Shown here: piece after piece, positions 54,795-64,000 of the stretch
Numbering within the stretch: position 1 is the first letter of the stretch
Layout: each line of letters opens with the position of its first letter
Assembly: GCA_039707655.1 (NCBI GenBank)
Contig: CM077672.1
Coordinates: forward strand, 196,578,537-196,642,536
Direction: 5' to 3'
Length of the DNA: 64,000 bases
Source of the DNA: Elymus sibiricus
Taxonomy: Eukaryota > Streptophyta > Magnoliopsida > Poales > Poaceae
Position numbers and translations under genes: made by a program
Notes under the pieces: model-generated
Database searches by the model: none
Seen by the model: the letters and a program-made list of their open reading frames with translations, nothing else
Told to the model about the DNA's origin: nothing

Positions 54795-57369
54795 CAATGA
54801 ATAAAATAATTTTTTTGTTTTACCTTCTGTTTTTGTGTGTTTACACAATTATAGCCTCTGTTACGATTGTGTTTTTATCTTTTAATTGGTGTTTGTGCCA
54901 AGTAATGCCTTTGAGATGATTTGGAACATAGTATGATTGATGCTGTTGGAAAACAGAAACTTTTGCGTCCAGTGCTGGAATTTTGGTTTTTTGCTGGAGC
55001 GTGATAAAACTCTGAATATTTTACACAGTATTTATATATGAATTTCCCACGTTCTCCTAATTTTTCAAAAAAAAATGGAGTTACAGAAGTATGACGTTAA
55101 TTGAGATCTTTACAGACTGTTTTGTTTTAGACAGATTCTGTTTTTGTTACATAGTTTGCTTATTTTGATGAATCTATGGATCGTATCGGGGGGTATGAGT
55201 CCTGGAGAAGTTGGTGTACGGTATCATTATGCCAATATTAAATATGAATCAATTTACAACAGCACCTAAAGCTTAAGATTTATTTGTTATACTAACGGAT
55301 CTCACGAGGTTTTTGTTGAGTTTTGTGTGCTGAAGTTTTCAAGTTTTGGGTGAGACTACAATGGATAAAGGAATAAGGAGCGGAAAGAGCCTAAGCTTGG
55401 GGATGCCCAAGGCACCCCAAGGTAATATTCAAGGAAGACTCAAGCGTCTAAGCTTGGAGATGCCCCGGATGGCATCCCCTCTTTCGTCTACAATCTATCG
55501 GTAACTCACTTGGAGCTATATTTTTATTCATCACATGATATGTGTTTTACTTGGAGCGTCTTGTGAAATGGTTTGTTTGCTTTTGTTTGATTTTTAGTTT
55601 GTCACAATCATCTTTGCTGAACACACCTTTTTGAGAGGGACACACATTATTCATGATTTGTTAGAATACTCTATGTGCTTCACTTATAACTTTTGAGCTA
55701 GGCAGTTGCTCTAGTGCTTCACTTATATATTTTAGAGCACGGCGGTGGTTATATTTTAAAGAAATAGTTGCACTCTCATGCTTCACTTATATCTTTTTGA
55801 GAGTCTAATGAATAGTAATGGTAATATGCATGGGTTATGAATTTGGTCCTAATATGATAGGTATTCAAGAGGGATATAATAAAAACTTTCATGTAGATCA
55901 CTGAATATGATAAGTTTGATTCCTTGCAATAGTTTTGTGATATTAAGATGGTAATATGTGGGAGGTGCTAGTAGATAATTGTGGTTTAGTAAGAATATTG
56001 GTGTTAAGGTTTGTGATTCCCGAAGCATGCACGTATGATCAGCCATTATGCTAAGAAGTTGGAGCATGATTTATTATTGATTGTCTACCTTATGAGTGGT
56101 TGTCGGGGACGAGCGATGGTCTTTTCCTACCAATCTATCCCCCTAGGGGCATGCGTAGTAGTACTTTGCTTCGAGGACTAATAAACTTTCGCAATAAGTA
56201 TGTGAGTTCTTTATGACTAATGTGAGTCCATGGATTATACGCACTCTCACCTTTCCGCAATTTGCTAGCCTCTTCGGTACCGTGCATTGCCCTTTCTCAC
56301 ATCGAGAGTTGGTGCAAACTTCGCTGGTGCATCCAAACCCCATGATATGATACGCTCTATCACACATAAGCATCCTTATATCTTCCTCAAAACAGCCACC
56401 ATACCTACCTATCATGGCATTTCCATAGCCATTCCGAGATATATTGCCATGCAACTTCCACCGTTCCGTTTTTATGACGCACATCATCATTGTCATATTG
56501 CTTTGCATGATCATATAGCTGACATAGTATTTGTGGCTCAGCCACTGTTCATCATTTTTTATACATGTTACGCTAGTATCATTGCACATCCTGGTACACC
56601 GCCAGAGGCATTCATATAGAGTCATATTTTGTTCTAGTTTTGAGTTGTAATTTTCTTTTGAGCTGTAAGTAAATAGAACTATGATGATCATCATTATTAG
56701 AGCATTGTTCCAGTGAGGAAATAAAAAAAAGAGGCCAAAAAGAGCCCAGGAAAAAAATGAGAGAAAAAGAGAGAAGGGGCGGTGTTACTATCCTTTTCCA
56801 TACTTGTGCTTCAAAGTAGCACCATGTTTTTCATATAGAGAGTCTCCTATTTTGTCACTTTCATATACTAGTGGGAATTTTTCATTATAGGACTTGGCTT
56901 GTATATTCTGATGATGGGCTTCCTCAAATGCCCGAGGTCTTCATGAGCAAGCAAGTTGGATGCACACCCACTTAGTTTTCATGTTGAGCTTTCATACACT
57001 TATAGCTCTTAGTGCATCCGTTGCATGGCAATCCCTACTCCTCGCATTGACATCAATTGATGGGCATCTCCATAGCCCGTTGATTAGCCTCGTTGATGTG
57101 AGACTATCTTCTTATTTTTGACTTCCCCTTATTAATCTCTACCACCACATTCTATTCCACCCATAGTGCTATATCCATGGCTTGCGCTCATGTATTGCGT
57201 GGGGGTTGAAAAAGCTGAAGCGCGTTAAAAAGTATGAACCAATTGCTCGGCTTGTCATCGGGGTAGTGCATGATAAATACTTTGTGTTAAGAAGATGGAG
57301 CATGACAGGATTATATGATTTTGTAGGGATAATTTTCTTTAGCATTTTTATTTTGAAAGACATGATTGT
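54795..57369 (+). other. Non-coding 3' region of the outer Gypsy
   Basis: Resumes the outer element after the nested insertion. Two CTAAGCTTGG(G/A)GATGCCC phrases occur (about 55390 and 55450). No polymerase or other gene is supported. The short frames at 56143-56694 on both strands lack any domain. Confidence 0.65.
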
Positions 57370-57534
57370 TTGTTAGTAGGGATTTCTATTTCTGTGCCCC
57401 TCATCGCTTAGTCCTCCTCAGTTTTGCCCACGCTCTTTGGCAGTCCTCACTTTTCCCCTCCACCGCGGGGCCCACCCTCACAAAAGCCCAACCGGGGGTT
57501 TGCCGTCTGGTCAAAGTCTTTGACCGTTACCGGG

Positions 57535-58030
57535 TGTGGTTACTGACGCGTGGGACACCCCTGTCAGCGGCTGCCCGCTCGTCGAAGGTGGGCGCATATA
57601 CTGACTTGTGGGACACCCCTGTCAGCGCCTGCGCGGTCGTCGAAGGTGGGCGCATATACTGACTTGTGGGACACCCCTGTCAGCGGCTGCGCGGTCGTCG
57701 AAGGTGGGCGCATATACTGACTTGTGGGACACCTCTGTCAGCGGTTGCACGGTCGTCGAAGGTAGGCGCATATGCTAACTTGTGGGACACCTCTGTCAGC
57801 GACTGCGCGGTCGTCGAAGGTGGGCGCGTATACTGACTTGTGGGACACCTCTGTCAGTGGCTGCGCGGTCGTCGATGGTGGGCGCGTATACTGGCTTGTG
57901 GGACACCTCTGTCAGCGGCTGCGCGGTCGTTGACGGTGGGCGCGTATACTGGCTTGTGGGACACCTTTGTCAGTGGCTGGGCGGTCGTTAGTGGTGGGCG
58001 TAGTTACTGGCGTGTGGGACACCAACGGTG
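57535..58030. repeat. 58-bp tandem array next to the MULE left TIR
   Basis: About eight copies of a unit with TTGTGGGACACC, CTGTCAGCG, TGCGCGGTCGTCGAAGG and TGGGCGCATATACTGAC. Its start overlaps the inner TIR, so the array probably grew from TIR sequence. Confidence 0.93.
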
Positions 58031-58189
58031 GGTCCATCTGTTAGCTGGTCCGCGGTGGTTTGTGGGTAGAATGCCTGGAAAAAAAGGTGGCTTATTAAAC
58101 CATTTGGTGTGGCGGATGCACTTGAGTCAACCAAATTAGTTTACTCCTGAATATTGGTATATTCCATACATGTAGTTGAGTTTCACTGA

Positions 58190-60180
58190 ATTATTAGGAG
58201 AGGCCCAAATTTGCACAACAAGTGTGACGTAATTTTTGAAAACAGAACAAAGAAATTGAAAAAAGGCTCAAAATCCATGATAACATGCCCAAATTTGGCA
58301 CAACTAGTGGTGTTACCATTGTAGACAATGTTGCATAGGAATTTACAATTATTTTATAATAAAAAATAAATTTTCCATTTTCTGAGCCCCAGAAATGACT
58401 TTTTTTTGTGAAGGAAGTGCCTCAAATAATTTTGAAATTTGTTCCATTTCATTTTTCATCAAAAGCAGGCCACATTGGATGACCACTGACCAAGTTTCAG
58501 CATTTTCAGAGTAATATTGCTATATTCCATACATTTAGTTGAGTTTCAGTGAATTATCAGAAAAGGCTCAAATTTGCAGTACAAGTGTGACGTAGTTTGG
58601 TCCTGAAATTTTAAAAAAATCATTTTATGCTCCAATATTGGTGGTGGATGAACATGGTACAAGGAAAGTAGAAAATCCAAACCATTTTGTATGAATGGTC
58701 AACACTGCAAGTTTGACCCCAATTTGAAAAAAAATCAAAGAAAATGAAAAAAGGCTCAAAACTTCAAATGACTTTGCATTGAGCCATATTATGTGCACTA
58801 GTTTGAGGGAAAAATATTAAACTTGCAATACAACAAGTTTGAAAAAAAAAAAACCTTCACAAAATGGCCTATCTAGTATGGACTTGTATGGATTTCAAGG
58901 CATATGCACATGGAAATGGCCACATACATGTCAAAATCCATGATAACATGCCCAAATTTGGCACAACTAGTGGTGTTACCATTGTGGATAATGTTGCATA
59001 GGAATTTGCAATTATTTCATAATAAAAAATAAATTTTCAATTTTCTGAGCCCCAGAAATGACTTTTTTGTGAAGGAAGTGCCTCAAATAATTTTGAAATT
59101 TGTTCCATTTCATTTTTCATCAAAAGCAGGCCACATTGGATGGCCACTGACCAAGTTTCAGCATTTTCAGAGTAATATTGCTATATTCCATACATTTAGT
59201 TGAGTTTCAGTGAATTATCAGAAAAGGCCCAAATTTGCACTACAAGTGTGACATAGTTTGGTCCTGAAATTTTAAAAAAATCATTTTATGCTCCAATATT
59301 TGTGGTGGATGAACTTGGGACAAGGAAAGTAGGAATTCCAAACCATTTTGTATGAATGGTCAACAATTGAAGTTTGACCCCAATTTGAAAAAAAATCAAA
59401 GAAAATGAAAAAAGGCTCAAAAATTCAAATGCCTTTCCATTGAGCCAACTTATGTGCACTAGTTTGAGGGAAAAATATTAAACTTGCAATACAACAAGTT
59501 TGAAAAAAAAAACCTTCACAAAATGACCTATCTAGTATGGACTTGTGTGGATTTCAAGGCATATGCACATGGAAATGGCCACATACATGTCAAAATCCAT
59601 GATAACGTGCCCAAATTTGGGACAACTAGTGGTGTTACCATTGTGGACAATGTTGCATAGGAATTTGCAATTATTTTGTAATAAAAAATAAATTTTCCAT
59701 TTTCTGAGCCCTAGAAATGACTTTTTTTGTGAAGGAAGTGCCTCGAATAATTTTGAAATTTGTTCCATTTCATTTTTCGTCAAAAGCAGGCCACATTGGA
59801 TGGCCACTGACCAAGTTTCAGCATTTTCAGAGTAATATTTCTATATTCCATACATTTAGTTGAGTTTCAGTGAATTATCAGAAAAGGACCAAATTTGCAC
59901 TACAAGTGTGACGTAGTTTGGTCCTGAAAATTTCAAAAAATCATTTTATGCTCCAATATTGGTGGTGGATGAACTTGGGACAAGGAAAGTAGGAATTCCA
60001 AACCATTTTGTATGAATGGTCAACACTGCAAGTTTGACCCCAATTTGAAAAAAAATCAAAGAAAATGAAAAAAGGCTCAAAAATTCAAATGCCTTTGCAT
60101 TGAGACACCTTATGTGCACTAGTTTGAGGGAAAAATATTAAACTTGCAATACAACAAGTTTGAAAAAAAAACCTTCACAA
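58190..60180. repeat. Three tandem copies of a ~662-bp unit
   Basis: CCATGATAACATGCCCAAAT recurs at about 58276, 58939 and 59600, giving periods near 663 and 660 bp. Units are AT-rich, highly similar, and show no coding potential. Confidence 0.93.
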
Positions 60181-60380
60181 ATTTGGCACTGTTTGATTGA
60201 AAACACCCAATTATTTTAGCATCTTAATGAAATTTGGCTCACCACTTGTCACACACAAGCAAACAAGGCAAAAATTGGACATTCAAACATGCATAGCTAC
60301 TGACATTCAAATTGGACATTCAAACAGCACAAAATTCATTTAAAGTCTATCATTTGTATAGACATGAACCCTAAACAAAG

Positions 60381-61501
60381 CTACTGATCGTCGTCGTCCA
60401 CGTCGGAGCCGCAGCCGAAGAAGTCCTCGTCGTCCTCCTCCTTCTCGTCCTCGCCATCCTCCTCCTTCTTCTCGTCCTCGTCGCTGACGAGGTCGATGCT
60501 GACGTCAGCCACAGAGGCGACGATCGCCTGTCGCAGCCCCGGCGAGTCCACCGGGTCATCGGGGTGGCGCTGCGGCCCCTTTGTCGATTCGCGCAGCGCC
60601 TGGAGGAGCCCCGGCATGTCTGCAGGGTCACCGGGCTTGCTGGCCACCGCCCTGTACTCCGCCAGCAGCGGCGGCTCCGGCTCCGGCTTGGGCTGGAGCA
60701 AGGGGCCACCATAGCCCGTCCCAGGCTCGAGCTTGGGCACGAGCAGAGGGCCGCGCGAGCTCGTCCCGGGCTCGGGATTGGGCACGAGCAGAGGGCCGCG
60801 CGAGCTCGTCCCCGGCTCCGGCTTGGGCATGAGCAGGGGGCGCGCGAGCTCGTCCCCGACTCAGGCTTTGGGATGCGCAGGAACGGCTCGATGGAGCTCG
60901 TCCCCGGCGTCGCTGGCTCCGACTTAGGAACGCGGAGGCCCTGGCTGCTGCTGGCACCGGCGCCTCCTCTTGCAGATGTGGGCGTGGCCCGCGTCGTGGA
61001 TCAAGCGGTGGCCCGCGGCGGCGAAACCCAGTCGCCCTCGTCCAGGCCGAGCTGGACGCGGCACGCGGCCATGACATCAGGGAAGGTACGCCCTTCCCAA
61101 AAGGCGTACCTCTCATCGATGTTGTGAGGCGACGGCGGTGGGTGGCGGTCGTCGTAGAACTAGATACGGGAGGCGTTCTCCACCGCCAAGATCTCCGACC
61201 ACCGCGGGCTGCTGGTCGCGTAGCGCTGCTTCGACCGCTCCTCTGGCGGCAGGCTTTGCTGAAATTCGCGTATTGCATGCGACATGGCCGGCATGCCGAC
61301 GGTGGGGACAGGCTCCACCGGGAGCCCCCCGGAGCTCAGGTGCCATCTGGCCGGCAGGTGCATGTCCGGCGGCACAATGATGCCATAGCGGGCGAGGAGC
61401 GACGCCTCCTCGACCCGTAGGGCGCGCGGCAAGCCGGGAATGACATAGGCACGATGTCGCTCCCGGCGGCTGCTTCCCGTCCCACCATCGTGGCTGGCCA
61501 T
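60381..61501 (-). pseudogene. Passenger protein gene of the MULE (unknown, PEPGTSS repeats)
   Basis: Starts at ATG 61501 with MASHDGGTGSSRRERHRAYV, then VEEASLLARYGIIVPPDMHL and RWHLSSGGLPVEPVPTVGMP. A TAG at 61162-61160 interrupts, after which the same frame gives YAFWEGRTFPDVMAACRVQL. A frameshift follows. The end (60830 to 60381) has about four repeats of the form LxPKPEPGTSSRGPLL, then an acidic tail DEDEKKEEDGEDEKEEDDED. I do not recognise a domain. It could be a captured host gene or a lineage-specific transposon protein. The TATA-like CTATAAAAT at 61653-61645 on the minus-strand side fits a promoter upstream. Confidence 0.6.
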
Positions 61502-62181
61502 GGTTGCGGCTGCGGAGGGGGAGGCGGCTAGGGTTTGGTGGAGGTGGCTAGGATTTGGTGGAGGCGCAGGGCGGAGAAGGCTGTGGGGCGATGACGGGAG
61601 GGGAAGGGATTGGGACAAGAGTGGGTGCACGACGGTGCGCCCCGCGCGGCTATAAAATTCATTAATAGGCGCCTGCCAGGCACGCCGGCGACGCGACTCC
61701 TCGCATGGGAAATCGCGCGGTGCGTACTCCCCGTGTGTGAAAGCGCCGACGTGACCGTGATGTAACTACTCATGCATGCATACCGCTGATTGTGAGAACG
61801 CCACCTGGCACGGTGTGCCCCATGCGTCAGTAACAGCGCCGGCTAACAGTCAACTCCCTTGACCAACGGCAAACCCCCGTTTGGGCATTGGTGATGGTGG
61901 GTGGCGTGGTGGGGGGGAGTGAGCAAAATAAGTGTGCTTGGGCAAAACTGAGGAGGACTAAGGAATGAGGGGCACAGAAATAGAAATCCCTTGTTAGTAT
62001 GCCTGAGTATTGATGTCTTTATATCAAATTATAGACTATTGCTTTGAATCATTCGGATCTTATTATTCATACCGTAAGAGAGATTACATGATGAAACATG
62101 TTAAGTAGCATTCCACATCAAAAGTTCTGTTTTTATCATTTACCTACTCGAGGACGAGCAGGAATTAAGCTTGGGGATGCT

Positions 62182-63544
62182 TGATACGTCTCCAACGTAT
62201 CTATAATTTTTGATTGTTTCATGCTATTATAGTATCAATCTTGGATGTTTATTATGCAATTATATATCATTTTTTGGGACTAACCTATTAACCCAGTGCC
62301 AAGTGCTGTTTTTTTGCTTGTTTTTGCCTTTTCAGAAAATCATTATCAAACGAAGTCCAAACGAAGAAAAAACTTTGGATTAATTTTTTCTGGATCAGAA
62401 GGGACCCTCGAAGCTTCGGGAGAAGACCAGACGAGCCACGAGGGAGCGACAAGCTCGGGAGGCGCGCCCTGGGGGGTAGGGCGCGCCCCCCAGGCTTGTG
62501 GGCCCCTCGTGGCACATCTTGACCTAATTCCAGCGCTATAAATTCCCAAATATTCCCAATATACCAGAGAGACAGAAGAGAAAACCTTTCCGCCGCCGCA
62601 AGCCTCTGTTCTTCCGTGATCCCATCTGGAGGCCTTTTTCGGTACTCTGCCGGAGGGGGAATCGATCACGGAGGGCTTCTTCATCAACCTTGCTGCCCTT
62701 CCGATGATGTGTCAGTAGTTTACCATAGACCTACGGGTCCATAGCTAGTAGCTAGATGGCTTCTTCTCTCTCTTTGATCTTCAATACCATGTTCTCCTCG
62801 ATGTTCTTGGAGTTCTATCTGATGTAATCTTCTTTTGCGGTGTGTTTGTTGGGATCCGATGAATTGTGAGTTTATGATCAGATTATTCATGAGAAATATT
62901 TGAGTCTTCTCTGAACTCTTTTATGCATGATTGTTATAGCTTTGTATTTCTCTCCGATCTATCGATTTGGTTTGGCCAACTAGATTGGTTTATCTTGCAA
63001 TGGGAGAGGTGCTTTGTGATGGGTTCAATCTTGCGGTGCTCAATCCCAATGACAGAAAGGGACATGACACGTATTTGTATTGTTGCCATTAAGGATAAAA
63101 AGATGGGGTTTAATCATATTGCTTGAGTTTACTTTGTCTACATCATGTCATCTTGCTTAAGGCGTTACTCTGTTTTATACTTAATACCCTAGATGCATGC
63201 TGGATAGCGGTCGATGGGTGGAGTAATAGTAGTAGATGCAGGCAGGAGTCGGTCTACTTGTCTCGGACGTGATGCCTATATACATGATCATTACCATGAA
63301 TCCGTCAATATTATTTGCTTTTCTATCAATTACCCAACAGTAATTTGTTTACCCACCGTATGCTATGTGTTCGAGAGAGAAGCCTCTAGTGAAAACTATG
63401 GCCCCCGGGTCTACTTTTATCATATATTAAAATCCAAAAATACCTTGCTGCAATTTATTTACTTTTATTTTATTTAGTATTTTACTTTATCTATCTATCA
63501 CTATCAGAATTAATCCTTGCAAATAACCGCTAACAGGATTGACA
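62182..63544 (+). repeat. 3' LTR of the outer Gypsy
   Basis: 1363 bp, TGATACGTCTCCAACG to GATTGACA, followed by the AGCCC duplication. Same as the 5' LTR apart from scattered changes near the start and absence of the MITE. Confidence 0.9.
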
Positions 63545-64000
63545 AGCCCGCTACTACATCTGAAGAGGCCGCCGTGGCAGCCGTGCCTGGAGAGGCCGGC
63601 TAGGCGACCGCACCCGAGGAGGCCGGGGAGGTGGCCGCACCCGAGGGGGGCGGCGAGGCGACCGGCGAAGGGGCCGGTGAGGTGGCCGCGCTCGAGGAAG
63701 CCAACGAGGCGGCCACACCCGAGGGGGGCGGCGAGGCGGCCGCGCCCGAGGAAGCCGCGCCCGTGGCCGTGGCCCGCGTCCGGCTAGGACGCCAGGACAT
63801 GAGCGCGTCGAGTGGCGGCGAAGATGCCGCTGCTGGTGGTACCTGGTGAAAGGGAAAAACTTTCTCGTCAAAGTAAACGTGTCGCGAGGTGAACACGCGC
63901 TGGGAGACGGGATCATAGCACCGGTAACCTTTGGTGTTGGGAGGGTAACCGAGGAAGGTGCAAGCGAGAGAGCGTGGGGCGAGCTTGTGAGGGGCGGTGG
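63545..64000 (-). pseudogene. Copia pol, integrase C-terminal part and linker
   Basis: Upstream half of the Copia frame broken by the outer Gypsy. It reads KLAPRSLACTFLGYPPNTKG then GYRCYDP, VFTSRHVYFDEKVFPF, the conserved integrase C-terminal block. An Ala/Pro/Ser-rich linker with SGAAASPPPSG-type repeats follows. An in-frame TAG at about 63605-63603 follows SGAVA. After removing the Gypsy and one AGCCC, the frame continues SSDVVA-GSSTGSSPSPS into 31020. The element's start lies beyond the window. Confidence 0.85.

Larger units (their letters stand above)
57379..61990 (-). mobile_element. Non-autonomous MULE with long TIRs and a passenger gene
   Basis: TIRs start GGGATTTCTATTTCTGTGCC and stay similar for about 180-200 bp (left to ~57552, right from ~61790), with GGGGGTTTGCCG in both. 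A perfect 9-bp duplication TTGTTAGTA flanks it (57370-57378 and 61991-61999). It contains two tandem arrays and one minus-strand protein gene but no transposase. The layout is Pack-MULE-like. Confidence 0.88.
31021..63544 (+). mobile_element. Non-autonomous Athila-type Gypsy retrotransposon hosting later insertions
   Basis: LTRs at 31021-32727 and 62182-63544 start TGATACGTCTCC and end GATTGACA. The element is flanked by AGCCC (31016-31020 and 63545-63549). It encodes only gag and protease, with no reverse transcriptase, integrase or RNase H, so it depended on a helper. A polypurine-like AAGCTTGGGGATGC precedes the 3' LTR. Its insertion splits the Copia pol frame exactly. It holds a MITE, a solo LTR, a second Gypsy and a MULE. 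Family naming (Athila lineage) rests on the tRNA-Asp-like primer site and the protease style and is inference. Confidence 0.88.

Noticed and set aside
56143..56694. 183-codon minus-strand frame and its plus-strand counterpart
   Set aside because: Lie in the non-coding tail of the outer Gypsy, with no domain and repeat-like composition.
57379..61990. hAT or CACTA classification
   Set aside because: hAT makes 8-bp and CACTA 3-bp duplications. Here a 9-bp duplication and long TIRs are seen, and there is no CACTA terminus.

Overview
This window is plant nuclear DNA, almost certainly from a large-genome grass of the wheat/barley (Triticeae) type. The reasons are MITEs with TACTCCCTCCGT-like ends, Gypsy LTRs starting TGATACGTC with tRNA-Asp-type primer binding sites, a GC-rich single-exon monocot GRAS gene, and transposons nested inside transposons. 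The species call is inference. I recognise only one ordinary host gene: an intact GRAS regulator of the SCARECROW-LIKE 3 clade (CDS 19381-20904, +). Nearly everything else is transposable elements.

Layout. 1-6936: degenerate LTR pieces, a Stowaway-like MITE (about 1690-3078) split by a GC-rich retroposon with a 14-bp target duplication, a Tourist-like MITE (4175-4649), a (CA)29 microsatellite and a retroposon-like sequence. 6937-10827: a PIF/Harbinger element with both ends and a TAA duplication, carrying a Myb/SANT-like ORF1 and a DDE transposase, each with few lesions. 11328-19257: a Mutator-like element (MULE) with a perfect 9-bp duplication. It has an intact 939-aa MURA-type transposase, an intact seven-exon plant mobile domain (PMD) gene, and a convergent unknown small gene. 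It ends about 110 bp before the SCL3-like ATG and may lie in that gene's 5' UTR intron.

21003-28606: a 7.6-kb insertion with a perfect 15-bp duplication, apparently in the SCL3-like 3' UTR. It consists mainly of about 80 tandem 54-60-bp units, each able to fold as a hairpin, with a ~990-bp higher-order period, a duplicated spacer and related inverted termini. I cannot assign it to a known family, and it is the best candidate for an undescribed system.

29078-64000: a Russian-doll nest. A Copia element (minus strand) is split in its coding region by a 32.5-kb insertion (31021-63544, TSD AGCCC). The inserted element is a non-autonomous Gypsy of Athila type (gag-protease only). It contains a fold-back MITE (31117-31445), a solo LTR (33779-35311), a second non-autonomous Gypsy (36792-54789) and a Pack-MULE-like element (57379-61990). 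The second Gypsy in turn holds a young complete Gypsy (41930-51466) whose LTRs differ at about 5 of 483 sites and which carries a multi-exon gene antisense to its gag-protease.

Exon joins, repeat boundaries and lesions were read by eye. Copy numbers, ages and family names are estimates unless stated.
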